Position numbers and translations under genes: made by a program. Below are positions 52,963 to 62,721 of a stretch of DNA of 64,000 nt, in pieces. Source of the stretch: Roseimicrobium sp. ORNL1 (GTDB lineage Bacteria; Verrucomicrobiota; Verrucomicrobiia; Verrucomicrobiales; Verrucomicrobiaceae); assembly GCF_011044495.1 (NCBI RefSeq), contig NZ_CP049143.1, positions 310,001-374,000 of the forward strand. The letters run 5' to 3'. How positions within the stretch are numbered: the first letter of the stretch is position 1; each line of letters begins with the position of its first letter. Below the pieces are notes generated by a model that saw nothing but the letters and a program-made list of their open reading frames with translations, made no database searches and was not told where the DNA came from.

Positions 52963-54104
52963 GCCGCCTTCCTCTGACCCGGCTTGCTCAACATCCCCAC
53001 AAGGAACCGCTCTAGAACCAGTTGCGGATCAATGCTCGTGGTCACCAGCTTGAGATTCGCATCCAGGCACGCTTGCAAAGCCGCACGCAGTTCAGCAGCA
53101 GTGTATTTGGAGCTCTCTCCGAGAGCGAGGAACACGGGATACACATTCAGCCCGCTACCGTCCTTCTTCTTGGGAAGATGTGAGGTTTCAGAAGCAGGCA
53201 GTTTGTCCAATGCAGAAGCGAAGGCAGGGTAGGCGGTGCGTGGCAAACGGGGATGACGGGCCACCAGATCCGCGGCGAGCAGCATGCTTTTCACACGAGG
53301 TACAATCGCGGCGAGCAGGATGCCGATGGGGCTCTGCCCCTGATAGACCAGCGTGCGCACCAGCTCCAAGGCACGACGCAGGTCGCGCTTGCCCATCGCA
53401 TTGCCGAGTTCGAAGATCACGCCGGCGCGGTTGAGCGGCACCAGGAGGCGTACATCGTCCACGGTAACGCGTGTGCGTTCGCCGAGGTAGAGACTGAGCT
53501 TTTCCACCTCGCTGTCGAGCTGGCGGGTGTCTTCACCGGCCAGATGCACGAGCATCTCGATGGCGTCATTGTCGAAGGTGATGCCGAGGTCGCGGGCGCG
53601 ACGCTCCACCAGCGGGATGACTTCATCCTCCCAGCCCGTTTTGCTCGTGTCCGGCTTGTCGAAGGTGCGTAGGTCCGCGAGCTTCTGGATGCGCTTGTAC
53701 GCACTGCGGCGCTTGTCCACGGCGGAGGCGCTGAGAAGGAACTTCACCTCAGGCGGAAGCTGCTGCTCCACGTAATCCAGAATGTACTCCATGCCCTCGC
53801 TCGCGGCATTGGTCTTGCCCACCTGGCTATCGGCGAGGAAGTTCACATTCTTCAGCCACACCAGCTTCCCACCGCCAAAGAAGGGCAGAGTCTGCAGCGC
53901 ATCCAAGGTTCGGCGCACAATCTGCCCGCAGTGCTCCGCGCTCTCCGCGATGCCTTCGATGACGTCCACGCCGAAGTCGCCCGCATCTGGCGGCGAGAGC
54001 TCGCGCGAAAGCCGGATCGCAGCCTCCTTCATGAGCGCTTCATCCGTACCCAGCACGGCGATGAAGTTCGAGGAAGCGGCAGAGGCGGATTTCTTGGGTG
54101 GCAT
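52959..54104 (-). CDS. holA: DNA polymerase III delta subunit (clamp loader)
   Basis: This 381-aa protein has an N-terminal AAA+-like region (FIAVLGTDEALMKEAAIRLS; LQTLPFFGGGKLVWLKNVNF), central LVHLAGEDTRQLDSEVEKLS and C-terminal collar helices (LVYQGQSPIGILLAAIVPRV; YTAAELRAALQACLDANL) in the arrangement of HolA. Delta opens the beta sliding clamp during clamp loading. Its length is slightly above the usual 340 aa owing to inserts. It lacks a functional Walker A, as expected for delta. It is translationally coupled to two unrelated membrane-protein genes downstream. Confidence 0.9.
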   Translation of the reverse strand: MPPKKSASAASSNFIAVLGTDEALMKEAAIRLSRELSPPDAGDFGVDVIEGIAESAEHCGQIVRRTLDALQTLPFFGGGKLVWLKNVNFLADSQVGKTNAASEGMEYILDYVEQQLPPEVKFLLSASAVDKRRSAYKRIQKLADLRTFDKPDTSKTGWEDEVIPLVERRARDLGITFDNDAIEMLVHLAGEDTRQLDSEVEKLSLYLGERTRVTVDDVRLLVPLNRAGVIFELGNAMGKRDLRRALELVRTLVYQGQSPIGILLAAIVPRVKSMLLAADLVARHPRLPRTAYPAFASALDKLPASETSHLPKKKDGSGLNVYPVFLALGESSKYTAAELRAALQACLDANLKLVTTSIDPQLVLERFLVGMLSKPGQRKAA

Positions 54105-54239
54105 GGAAGACGGGGAGAGGAATACGGGAAAAGGGGCGAGGGGTCAACGGTCAAGGAACGGGCAGGTCAGGACCGCGACGGGAAGTCGATTCAGAGCCCA
54201 GTTGACTCCCGGTCCTGTTGCCCGTTGACTCGCCCCACC

Positions 54240-54701
54240 ATGTCTTCCCCAATTTCCCAGCTTCTCTCCGCTTCCCCCATCGACTGGCAGGCCGTGCTTG
54301 ATGCCGTGGTGGCTGATTTTTCTGGAGCCACAGGCACCCTGCATAGGGTGGATCCCACGGACGGCCTCCTGAAGATCGTGGCGCATCGCGGCATCCCGCC
54401 GCAGCTCATCCCGGTAATCGGCACCATCCCCGTGGGCAAAGGCATCGCCGGTGTGGCGGCGGAGCGCCGTGAGCCGGTGGAGCTTTGCAACCTGCAGCAG
54501 GATCTCGGCGGCGTGGCCAAGGAAGGCGCTCGAGCCACGAATGTACAGGGGTCTCTTGCGGTGCCGTGCCTGGACGGTGAAGAGCTGCGAGGCACGTTGG
54601 GTGTGGGACTCTCCGTGCCGCATGATTTCACGGAAGAGGAGAAGGAGCGACTGCTGGCACTGGGGCGCGAGGTGGCGGGAAAGCTCGATGCTGAAGCGTG
54701 A
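54240..54701 (+). CDS. GAF-domain protein
   Basis: This 153-aa single-domain protein starts at the ATG at 54240. The GAF fold is seen in WQAVLDAVVADFSGATGTLH, VGKGIAGVAAERREPVELCN and GSLAVPCLDGEELRGTLGVG. The Cys pattern of free-methionine-sulfoxide reductases is not present, so it is a sensor or adaptor domain with an unknown ligand. It is divergent from holA; the longer frame from 53931 runs through holA in antisense and is rejected. Confidence 0.78.
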   Translation: MSSPISQLLSASPIDWQAVLDAVVADFSGATGTLHRVDPTDGLLKIVAHRGIPPQLIPVIGTIPVGKGIAGVAAERREPVELCNLQQDLGGVAKEGARATNVQGSLAVPCLDGEELRGTLGVGLSVPHDFTEEEKERLLALGREVAGKLDAEA

Positions 54702-54758
54702 CGACGGAAATAGTTAGAATTTTTCCATAAAACATCCTTTTTGTGCGTTGAGATATGC

Positions 54759-55511
54759 ATGAGTGCTTGCTTCCGCCTTTTGCTATTCCTCCTGATTTCG
54801 CTGTCCCTTCCGACTCCCGGTCATAGTGCGGTACAGACTTTCACGTTGAACACCGGGAAGAAGATTAGGGCGAACTTGGTTGCGGTCACAGGCGATAGTG
54901 TGATCTTGAGCCTAGAGGCAGGTGGGATAATGACCGTCAAGCTGGACAGCCTGTCTCCCGCAGACCGTCTTGATGTGCAGAACAGTCCCGCTGGCCGGGC
55001 TACAGGAGCACCAGCGACACCTCCCCCGTTCGTGCAGCCCGCCTCTCCTACGCCACTGAAGGTTGCCTGGACGCAAAACCGTGTCGGAAACAAACTCCAG
55101 CCCACTGATAAGAATGTTCTGGACGGCGGCAATTTTGAAACCTTCACGTGCCGCTTCGAAATCACGAATGCAGGCCGGGCCCGCCTCGAGGGTCTCGAGC
55201 TGTATTACGAACTTCACTGTCGTTTCAAGTCGCGCACGGGAGGGAAGGACGGAAGCATGCGCACCGTGAAGGGAGTGCTTCCAGTCACCGCGCTTGAGGG
55301 GCTCCGCTCTGTTAAAGTGGACACGCTTCCAATGCGGATGAGTGCCATGGCCTCCCAAGACCTGCGAGTAGTCCAAGGTCGCACGTACGATTCGGGCCGC
55401 CGAAATCTCTCCGTGGAGGAAATTGAAGGGGTGGTCGTGACCATAGCCCAGAACGGATCCTCAGTGTTCCGGTATGTGTCACCCGGAATTAAGGATACTG
55501 TCAAACCATGA
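54759..55511 (+). CDS. Secreted protein with SHD1-like N-terminal domain
   Basis: This 250-aa protein starts at the ATG at 54759 with a signal peptide (RLLLFLLISLSLPTPGHSA). Residues about 25-75 (FTLNTGKKIRANLVAVTGDS; VKLDSLSPADRLDV) resemble the small SHD1/SLA1-homology-like beta domain frequent in Planctomycetota and Verrucomicrobiota exported proteins. A Pro-rich linker follows, then a beta-sandwich-like domain (TFTCRFEITNAGRARLEGLE; LEGLRSVKVDTLPMRM). The role is unknown. It converges on accC. Confidence 0.65.
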   Translation: MSACFRLLLFLLISLSLPTPGHSAVQTFTLNTGKKIRANLVAVTGDSVILSLEAGGIMTVKLDSLSPADRLDVQNSPAGRATGAPATPPPFVQPASPTPLKVAWTQNRVGNKLQPTDKNVLDGGNFETFTCRFEITNAGRARLEGLELYYELHCRFKSRTGGKDGSMRTVKGVLPVTALEGLRSVKVDTLPMRMSAMASQDLRVVQGRTYDSGRRNLSVEEIEGVVVTIAQNGSSVFRYVSPGIKDTVKP

Positions 55512-55518
55512 ATGAGAC

Positions 55519-55545
55519 GGCTGAGGAGCCGACGACGCCTCAGCC
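55519..55545. terminator. Stem-loop between convergent genes
   Basis: GGCTGAGG-agccgacgacg-CCTCAGCC is an 8-bp stem that overlaps the accC stop codon and lies 8 bp after the upstream gene's stop. There is no T-run, so a bidirectional terminator role is plausible but weak. Confidence 0.4.
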
Positions 55546-56907
55546 CTTGTCCTTCATCCCCTCCTGACGGAGGAAATTCTCCACCCAGGTGATGTCATAC
55601 TTCCCTTGTTGGAAGTCGGCAGTGGTGATGATCTTGCTCTGGAGCGGGATCGTGGTCTTGATGCCCTGAATCATGAACTCACCCAGCGCGCGGCGCATGC
55701 GGCGGATGGCGGCATCACGCGTGGCAGCGGTGACGATGAGCTTGGCGATCATCGAGTCATAGTGCGGAGGCACGCTGTAGCCGGAGTACACGTGGGTATC
55801 CACGCGCACGCCGCGGCCACCGGGAGCGTACCACAGGTCGATGCGACCGGGGCTCGGGGCGAAATTGCGAGAGGGGTCTTCCGCATTGATACGGCACTCG
55901 ATGGAGTGGTGGCGCGGGGTGCTCTTCAGAATGTGCTGGGAGAGCGGCAGACCGGCGGCGATCTGGATCTGCTCCTTGATGAGGTCGCAGCCGTACACCT
56001 CTTCCGTGATGGGATGCTCCACCTGGATACGGGTGTTCATCTCCATGAAGTAGAAATTCTTCCCGTCGTTGTCCACAAGGTACTCAATCGTGCCGCAGTT
56101 CTCGTAGCCGATTTCCTTGCAGAGCTTCACCGTCGCATCGCCCATCGCCTTGCGCATCTCGTCCGAAATCTTCGGGGAGGGGCACTCTTCGATGATCTTC
56201 TGGTTGCGGCGCTGCATGGAGCAGTCGCGCTCGCCGAGGTGAATCACATTGCCGTGGCTGTCCGCCACCACCTGGAACTCGATGTGGTGCGGGCGCTCCA
56301 CGAGCTTTTCCATGTACACGCTGCCGTCGCCGAAGCACTTCAGCGCTTCCATGCTGGCCTGCTGGTAGCTGGAGCGGAGGGTCGCCTCATTGAGCACCGG
56401 GCGCATGCCGCGACCACCACCACCGGCGGTGGCCTTGATCATGACCGGATAGCCAATCTTGCGGGCGATTTCGAAAGCCTGATCTTCGCTCTCGATGATG
56501 CCGTCCGACCCGGGAGTGATCGGCACACCGAATTTCAGGGCCGTGGCGCGGGCGGTGTTCTTGTCGCCCATCATGCTGATGACTTCAGCTGAGGGTCCGA
56601 TGAACTTGATTTTGCACTGCTTGCAGATTTCCGCGAACTCGGCCTTCTCAGAAAGGAAGCCGTAGCCGGGGTGGATGGCGTCCACATTGGCAATCTCCGC
56701 CGCGGCGATGATGCGGGGGATCTTCAGGTAGCTCTCCGAGCTCGGTCCGGGTCCGATGCAGATGGCTTCATCCGCGAGATGGACGTGCATGGAGTCCACG
56801 TCCGCCTCGGAATACACGGCGACCGTTTTGACATCCAATTCTTTGCAGGCGCGGATGACGCGGAGGGCGATTTCGCCACGGTTGGCGACGAGGACTTTGC
56901 GGAACAT
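55540..56907 (-). CDS. accC: Acetyl-CoA carboxylase, biotin carboxylase subunit
   Basis: This 455-aa ATP-grasp enzyme begins [20 protein letters not shown] and has [31 protein letters not shown] as the Gly-rich ATP loop, [16 protein letters not shown], and [16 protein letters not shown] with metal-binding Glu and catalytic residues. It carboxylates the biotin on AccB, the first step of fatty-acid synthesis. Length and motifs match AccC exactly. accB lies 104 bp upstream on the same strand, so they form the usual accBC unit. Confidence 0.96.
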   Translation of the reverse strand: MFRKVLVANRGEIALRVIRACKELDVKTVAVYSEADVDSMHVHLADEAICIGPGPSSESYLKIPRIIAAAEIANVDAIHPGYGFLSEKAEFAEICKQCKIKFIGPSAEVISMMGDKNTARATALKFGVPITPGSDGIIESEDQAFEIARKIGYPVMIKATAGGGGRGMRPVLNEATLRSSYQQASMEALKCFGDGSVYMEKLVERPHHIEFQVVADSHGNVIHLGERDCSMQRRNQKIIEECPSPKISDEMRKAMGDATVKLCKEIGYENCGTIEYLVDNDGKNFYFMEMNTRIQVEHPITEEVYGCDLIKEQIQIAAGLPLSQHILKSTPRHHSIECRINAEDPSRNFAPSPGRIDLWYAPGGRGVRVDTHVYSGYSVPPHYDSMIAKLIVTAATRDAAIRRMRRALGEFMIQGIKTTIPLQSKIITTADFQQGKYDITWVENFLRQEGMKDKG

Positions 56908-57011
56908 GAAGGAGATTGGCCGGGTAAACGAACTGAACTGGGGACCGGTGGGTCTGGGCTGCCGGGGGGAGGGGAGTCCGTCAGCAGCCCGGGTGAAAGG
57001 AGGACAGGGTC

Positions 57012-57539
57012 TTACTTCAGCTCGAAGAGGGGCTGTCCGTACTGCACGGGCTTCGCGTCATCCACGAGGATGCGTACAACGGTACCGCGGGCTTCGGCCT
57101 TGATTTCATTCATCACCTTCATGGCCTCGATGATGCAGACCGTCGTGTTCTCATCGACCGTATCACCCACATTGACGAAGGGCTTGTCGGTGGGACTGGC
57201 GGAGCGGTAGAAGGTGCCGACCATGGGGGAGTTGATGGTCGGACCGGCAGGTTCCGCAGCTGCGGGGGCCGGAGCAGCGGATGGGGCTGCGGCCGGAGCA
57301 GGAGCCGAAGCGGCAGGGGCGGCGATCATGGGGGCTGCCATGGTGGCGCCCACGGGAATCTTGGAAAGGAGGTCCTTGGCGGCCTCTACATCCGAGCCGC
57401 GACGCAGTTTGATCTTAAAAGACCCATGTTCCAGGTGGAAGAAAGACAGGTCGTTCTTGCTCATCAAATCTACGATCTGCCGGATCTCCTTGAGGTCCAG
57501 CCCTTGGGGGTCTTTCGGATGGTTGGTGTCGTTCTCCAT
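57012..57539 (-). CDS. accB: Acetyl-CoA carboxylase, biotin carboxyl carrier protein
   Basis: This 175-aa protein has an N-terminal dimerisation segment ([20 protein letters not shown]), a flexible Ala/Pro linker (about 75-100) and the C-terminal biotinyl domain with the biotin-acceptor Lys141 in [32 protein letters not shown] shows the thumb typical of BCCP. It is the carrier for AccC encoded downstream and the carboxyltransferase encoded elsewhere. Confidence 0.95.
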   Translation of the reverse strand: MENDTNHPKDPQGLDLKEIRQIVDLMSKNDLSFFHLEHGSFKIKLRRGSDVEAAKDLLSKIPVGATMAAPMIAAPAASAPAPAAAPSAAPAPAAAEPAGPTINSPMVGTFYRSASPTDKPFVNVGDTVDENTTVCIIEAMKVMNEIKAEARGTVVRILVDDAKPVQYGQPLFELK

Positions 57540-57658
57540 GGATTGGAAAAGAATGGAGGGGACTGGAAGCTAGGATGCCCAAAATGGCAAGAAGGAAGTC
57601 ACAAGGTCGGTTTCTCCAACTCCCTGTGTACTATGGGGTTTTCGCCTTGAAATGGGGC

Positions 57659-60600
57659 CTATTTCGGCTCCGCGCGCGCCTCTCCGGACCTCAGGCCGAG
57701 GTTCCCGTACCGGTGGTAGTCGAAGCTTAGGCTCTGCTCCTGCACGTACCAGAGCAACTCAGCCCGGCCCTCCATGAGCACGGGGGCATCGGCGAGGAAA
57801 ACATTCGCTTCCGCCGCCGCCCGCCGGATTTCGAGCGGCACCCGGTCCGCAGCCGCGTAGCGCACCCGGTCTGTCTGCCCACTCGAGATGGCTTGGGCCA
57901 GCTCAGCATCCGACTCCTCCACGAACTCGATCGCCCCTGCCCAGTCATCGGTGGCCGTTTGCAGACGGGTGAGGGCTCTCCATTCCAGATGGAGCGGGCT
58001 GCTCACCGTGATGCGGCAACCTGCCGACCGTGCCGCTGCCACCCGGGCAAAAAGGTCAAACGAGGTGTCATCCGGATGCAGGCGAATGCGCAGATCGGAC
58101 ATGGGCAGGTAGCGCCGGAGATTGTCCTGGCCGGGCAGTCGGAAATCATCGTGCTCCACCCCAAATTCCTCCGCCCATGCCCGCTCGTAGCTGGCGAAGG
58201 CGGCGATGAGGCGGGAATTTTCCGTGAGATTCAGCGTGTCCCAATCCTGCAGGGCGGCCAGCAGCCGGGCCATCTCGCCATCAGGTCGCGGGGTGGAGGG
58301 TGTGGCAGGGATGGTCTCGCTGAACTCCATGAACTGCGCCACGTAGTTCGGTCCGCCCGCCTTGATGCCGGGGCCGAAGGCGCTCTTTCCCATGCCGCCA
58401 AAGGGCTGGCGCAGGACAATGGCGCCCACCGTGGTGCGGTTGATATACAGATTCCCCGCTCGAATGTCGGCGCGCCACTCAGCCTGCTCCCGGTCGTCCA
58501 GGCTCTCCAGCCCGCTCGTGAGGCCGTACCCGGTCTGGTTCACCAGGGCGATGGCTTCGTGCAGTTTTTCATAGCGCATCACGCCCAGCACTGGGCCGAA
58601 GAATTCCGTGAGGTGCGTGTAGCTGCCAGGCTGCAACCCCCACTTGATGCCGGGAGACCAGAGATGGGGATTTCCCTCCAGCCGCTGTGGCATGAGTGCC
58701 CAGGATTCACCCGGCTCCAGGGTCTGCAGGGCATTTTCCAAATCTCCCGAGGGTGGACGGATGAGTGGCCCCATCTTGGAGGTGAGGTCCCAGGCGGAAC
58801 CCACTGTAAGGCTCTCCGTCGCTTCGACCAGAGCGCGCTTGAACTGGGGATCATCATACACCTCCGCCTCCAACAGCAGGACGGAGGTGGCTGAGCACTT
58901 CTGCCCCGCATGGCTGAAGGCCGAGTGCAGCACGTCTTTGATCGCCAGATCGCGATCCGAGAGCGCCGTGATGATAGTGGCATTCTTCCCGCCCGTCTCC
59001 GCGCTGAGGGGCAGGGCGGGATTTTCGCGCAGCATGTGCAGCGCCGTCTCCGTGCCTCCTGTGAGGATGACGGCATTCACCTTGGGGTGTTGCACCAGCG
59101 CGCGTCCCTCGGAGCCACCGCTGCACGGCAGGAACTGCAGGGTGCGGCGCGAGACTCCAGCGCGCCAGAAGCACTTGCAGAACTCCCATGCCACCAGCAC
59201 CGCGTCGGAGGCGGGCTTGAGGATTACCGTGTTTCCCGCCGCGAGGGCAGCTGCGACACCGCCACAGGGGATGGCGATGGGGAAGTTCCACGGCGAGACC
59301 ACGACCACCACGCCTTTACCTCTGGCGGTGAGATGAGGTGATACACCCTCCATCCACATCTTCGCGGTGGCAGCGTAGAATTCCGCGAAGTCGATGGCTT
59401 CGCTCACCTCGGGGTCGGATTCGGTGAGGACTTTGCCTCCGTTCGCCATGGCGGCGCCCATAAGGTCGGCGCGTGCTCGGCGCAGTTCCTGGGCGACCCG
59501 CTTGAGGATGGTCTGTCGCTCGGTGGGAGTCAGGGCGCGCCATCCATCGGGATCCTTCGCTGCGCATTCCACGGCACGTGCCACGTCTTCCGCACTGGCC
59601 TGACGATAGCGACCTACCACCACGCCCGGTCGTGAGGGATCCGCGCACTCGCGGACTTTGCGGTCCGTGAGCAGTTCTTCGCCATCGAGTACCAAGGGAA
59701 TCTCAGTGGCTTGATTGCCGGAGAGAGGCTCCCATTTCTCAACAATAGACGCTGCCCACTCGGCGTGATGGGGAAGGGACCAGTCTGTGTCGGGTTCATT
59801 CCGGAAGGGACCTGCCGGTGGCGCCTCGGCGGGCAGGCGGCGATCCTGCGTGCGCCGTGGCGCGTCGTTGAGATCCGGCAGCAAGGCGAAGGACTCGCGG
59901 AATCCCTTTTCCAATTCATGCCACTCGGCGCTGCCCGAGGAGAGCTTGAAGGCGTGCCGCAGGAAGTTTTCCTCACCTGTGTTCTCATCGAGCCGGCGAA
60001 TGAGGTAACCAATCGCGCTCAGGAAATGTTCCTTCCGGCAGACAGGTGCGTACAGCAGGAGGTTGGGCGCTTTCTCAAACAGGGCACGGCGTTGATGGTT
60101 TGCCATGCCCTCCAGCATTTCGAACTGCACACGGTCAAAGGCGTTGCGCTCATGTACCAGCGTCCACGCATAGGCGACATCGAAGAGATTGTGGGAGGCG
60201 ATGCCCAGTCGCACGGCAGCGAGATTCTCCGGTGTGAGCCCCTCATGCAGCATGCGCTTGTAGTTCGCATCCGTCTCCCGCTTCGTCTTGTAGGGTGCCT
60301 GAGGCCAGTCCTTCAGAGCCGCCTCGAAGCGCTCCATCTCCATGTTCGCGCCTTTCACGAGGCGGATGGTCACGGACGCCCCACCGGCGGCAACTCGCTT
60401 CCGTGCCCAATCATTGATCGCGCGCTGCCATCGCGCGCTGTCCGGCACATAAGCCTGCAGCGCGATGCCGGCGCTCACCTTCTCCAGGCCCGGACGATCC
60501 AGCGTGCGCATGAAGACTTCACACGTGAGGCTGAGGTCCCGGTACTCCTCCATGTCGAGGTAGATGAACTTCGGCACGCGTGAGCCATCGGCGCGCCTGA

Positions 60601-61246
60601 AGATGGAACGCGCTGCGCTGCGGTAGAGCCGCTCCAGCCGATCGCAGACGGTCACGATGGTGTGCTCACGTGCCAGGGGGGACATTTGCGAGTACAGCGT
60701 GGAGATCTTCGCGGAGAACACCTCCGTATCCGGCGCCTGCAAGGCCTCCAGGTACTGTTCCATCCTTCGCTCCGCTTCCGCCTCGCTGAGGATGGCTTCG
60801 CCGAGGAAGTTCACATTCATGCGCACGCCCTGTTCACGGCGCTGGCGCAGGTGTTCGGCCAGGAGCTCGGGCTCTGCGGGCAGGATCACGTTGGCCGTTT
60901 CCTGCTGCATGTGATCCTTCACCATCGGCACGGAGACGCCGGGCAGCCAGCCGCCGAAGGTCTGGAAGCCGCGCAACATGGCGCGATCCAGGGGGCTGAA
61001 AAAGCGTGGGATACCCTGCACATCCAGGATGTGGGTGAACTGATCCACCACACGGGCGGACGACTTCGCGCGAAATGCCTGATCCGTGAGCTGCACCAGC
61101 GTCGCCTTGTCCGTGGCCGTTTGCAGCATGCGATCCAGTTCCGCCTGCTGGCGACGCTCTGCGGAGGTCTGCAACTCTGTGGCGCGCTGCTGGAGCTCTC
61201 GAGCGACATCAAGGGCACGTTGGATGGAGGCGGCTTGTTCAGACAT
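57659..61246 (-). CDS. putA: Bifunctional proline dehydrogenase / delta-1-pyrroline-5-carboxylate dehydrogenase
   Basis: This 1195-aa enzyme oxidises proline to glutamate. The N-terminal FAD-binding proline dehydrogenase barrel (about 1-480) shows FIYLDMEEYRDLSLT, IRLVKGANMEMER and LYAPVCRKEHFLSAIGYLIR. The aldehyde dehydrogenase half (about 500-990) has VVSPWNFPIAIPCGG, ILTGGTETALHML, the Glu in LSAETGGKN and the nucleophile Cys784 in SHAGQKCSATSV. A C-terminal domain (about 1000-1195) follows. There is no N-terminal ribbon-helix-helix, so it does not regulate its own gene as E. coli PutA does. It is monocistronic. Confidence 0.94.
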   Translation of the reverse strand: MSEQAASIQRALDVARELQQRATELQTSAERRQQAELDRMLQTATDKATLVQLTDQAFRAKSSARVVDQFTHILDVQGIPRFFSPLDRAMLRGFQTFGGWLPGVSVPMVKDHMQQETANVILPAEPELLAEHLRQRREQGVRMNVNFLGEAILSEAEAERRMEQYLEALQAPDTEVFSAKISTLYSQMSPLAREHTIVTVCDRLERLYRSAARSIFRRADGSRVPKFIYLDMEEYRDLSLTCEVFMRTLDRPGLEKVSAGIALQAYVPDSARWQRAINDWARKRVAAGGASVTIRLVKGANMEMERFEAALKDWPQAPYKTKRETDANYKRMLHEGLTPENLAAVRLGIASHNLFDVAYAWTLVHERNAFDRVQFEMLEGMANHQRRALFEKAPNLLLYAPVCRKEHFLSAIGYLIRRLDENTGEENFLRHAFKLSSGSAEWHELEKGFRESFALLPDLNDAPRRTQDRRLPAEAPPAGPFRNEPDTDWSLPHHAEWAASIVEKWEPLSGNQATEIPLVLDGEELLTDRKVRECADPSRPGVVVGRYRQASAEDVARAVECAAKDPDGWRALTPTERQTILKRVAQELRRARADLMGAAMANGGKVLTESDPEVSEAIDFAEFYAATAKMWMEGVSPHLTARGKGVVVVVSPWNFPIAIPCGGVAAALAAGNTVILKPASDAVLVAWEFCKCFWRAGVSRRTLQFLPCSGGSEGRALVQHPKVNAVILTGGTETALHMLRENPALPLSAETGGKNATIITALSDRDLAIKDVLHSAFSHAGQKCSATSVLLLEAEVYDDPQFKRALVEATESLTVGSAWDLTSKMGPLIRPPSGDLENALQTLEPGESWALMPQRLEGNPHLWSPGIKWGLQPGSYTHLTEFFGPVLGVMRYEKLHEAIALVNQTGYGLTSGLESLDDREQAEWRADIRAGNLYINRTTVGAIVLRQPFGGMGKSAFGPGIKAGGPNYVAQFMEFSETIPATPSTPRPDGEMARLLAALQDWDTLNLTENSRLIAAFASYERAWAEEFGVEHDDFRLPGQDNLRRYLPMSDLRIRLHPDDTSFDLFARVAAARSAGCRITVSSPLHLEWRALTRLQTATDDWAGAIEFVEESDAELAQAISSGQTDRVRYAAADRVPLEIRRAAAEANVFLADAPVLMEGRAELLWYVQEQSLSFDYHRYGNLGLRSGEARAEPK

Positions 61247-61409
61247 CTGGATGATGGGCGTCTAGCCCGATGCTCAGGAGTGATGCCTTGTTATTGGAAC
61301 AAAGCTGTTCTTTCGAACCTGATGGGTGTACATGGAGACCAGCCTCCCCGTGCTTTTGTGGTCTTGACCACGATCGCGTTGGGAATCATCCTCCTCTCGC
61401 ATAGCATCC

Positions 61410-61988
61410 ATGAAGAACCATACGGTCTCCCAAAGGTTTTGGTTAGTCCTCATCCTCGGCAGTGTCTGTGCTTGGGGGTCTGTCTTTGCACAGTCAGGTC
61501 CGGTGATTGAAGTGTCCGCTGCGCATGGTGTGCGGGTCAATGGCATGCTGCTTACGCCCGGCCCGTGGGCTGAAGGGCTGGCAAAACGTCTCAGTGATGA
61601 GCCAAAGTTTTTCGAACTCAGGGGCACGTTCATTGAGTTTAATAAGAGCGGTATCATCATTCCCAGATATGGCAGGGCCGTACAGTTTGTGCTTCCGTTC
61701 AATGATGTGGGGCTGGACAAGAAAACACCCATTAGTTTTACGGGAACAGTGGCTATTGAAGGCGTTACCCTGAGAAATATGGAAAAGAGTTCCGTGGACG
61801 ACGTCCTGAAGTTGCTTGAGGCCAAAGGTATGATTCCTCAGAAGGGTGATTCCGAACCTGCGTCCAGTTATCGGTTCGTCATGGGGAAGGCAATCGTCAC
61901 GTTTGCTCCAGGTAAACAACGGCAAATGAGCAAAGTATGGATTCAGTGGAATGATTCTGAGCCTGACCCAAAGGAGTATCTGCGATAG
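61410..61988 (+). CDS. Secreted hypothetical protein
   Basis: This 192-aa protein starts at the ATG at 61410 with a signal peptide (FWLVLILGSVCAWGSVFAQ). The mature part includes VIEVSAAHGVRVNGMLLTPG, FELRGTFIEFNKSGIIIPR and a C-terminal FVMGKAIVTFAPGKQRQMS. No family was recognised. It is likely periplasmic. It is divergent from putA and converges on the peptidase gene. Confidence 0.65.
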   Translation: MKNHTVSQRFWLVLILGSVCAWGSVFAQSGPVIEVSAAHGVRVNGMLLTPGPWAEGLAKRLSDEPKFFELRGTFIEFNKSGIIIPRYGRAVQFVLPFNDVGLDKKTPISFTGTVAIEGVTLRNMEKSSVDDVLKLLEAKGMIPQKGDSEPASSYRFVMGKAIVTFAPGKQRQMSKVWIQWNDSEPDPKEYLR

Positions 61989-62033
61989 GTTAAGACAGCA
62001 GGTGCAAGTTCATGGGAGAACTTCCATTGATCG

Positions 62034-62702
62034 TTATTTGGGTTGGGTGGTGAGGAACTCCTTCCAAAGCGTCTCCGCATCCGCGCCGCACAGTTCTTTG
62101 AACTTCTCCGGGCTGTAAGTGCCGTCGTGAGAGGCGGTATTCAGCTTGCGCACCAGATCCTTGTCCCTGGTCTTCTTTTCTTCCAGCCAGATGAGGAAAG
62201 CGGCGGCAATGCCATAGCCCTGCTTGTAGCTGTGCTTCACACGGTCGATCCGATGCGTGCGCTTGCCGGGCTCGAAATGCCGGTCGCGCGTGTAGTCCGC
62301 GATGCCCTCCGTGAGCCACCAGTCACCCTTGCCCTTGTAGTTCTGCACCACATGCGTGAGCTCATGGATGACCATGCCGTAGTCATCTGGCGCTTTCTTG
62401 GTGACCCATTCCTCTGAGATGGTGATCTCGTTGTTCACCGTGCCGGCCACGCCTTTCATCGGTTTGAAGACAAGTTTCACCTCGGGATAGGGCAGCGGAT
62501 GACTCTCTCCGAAGAGGATGTTGTTGAGCTTCGGGTACCATTCCTCCACGAGTGTCTTCGACTTCTCCGCGAAAGCCTGGCACTGCGGCGCCTGGCTGTA
62601 GTCCACGGTGACGGTGAACTTCTGCTGTGCAGATGCGACGCCGCACAGGGATGAGGCAAGAAGAGCGATCAAAAGTCGGAAGCGGTGGCTGCGAGTTTGC
62701 AT
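62034..62702 (-). CDS. Secreted basic peptidase of plants and bacteria (BSP family, metalloprotease)
   Basis: This 222-aa exported protein has a signal peptide (RLLIALLASSLCGVASAQ) and a zinc-peptidase motif HELTHVVQ (residues 113-120, two His and Glu) followed by WWLTEGIADYTRD, which supplies the third ligand region. This is the gluzincin arrangement of the basic secretory protein family, presumed extracellular or periplasmic proteases. The gene ends where the downstream strand switches; the TRIC-type channel gene lies 19 bp upstream on the same strand, suggesting co-transcription. Confidence 0.85.
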   Translation of the reverse strand: MQTRSHRFRLLIALLASSLCGVASAQQKFTVTVDYSQAPQCQAFAEKSKTLVEEWYPKLNNILFGESHPLPYPEVKLVFKPMKGVAGTVNNEITISEEWVTKKAPDDYGMVIHELTHVVQNYKGKGDWWLTEGIADYTRDRHFEPGKRTHRIDRVKHSYKQGYGIAAAFLIWLEEKKTRDKDLVRKLNTASHDGTYSPEKFKELCGADAETLWKEFLTTQPK

Positions 62703-62721
62703 GGGGACGGAGGAGGAAGGA

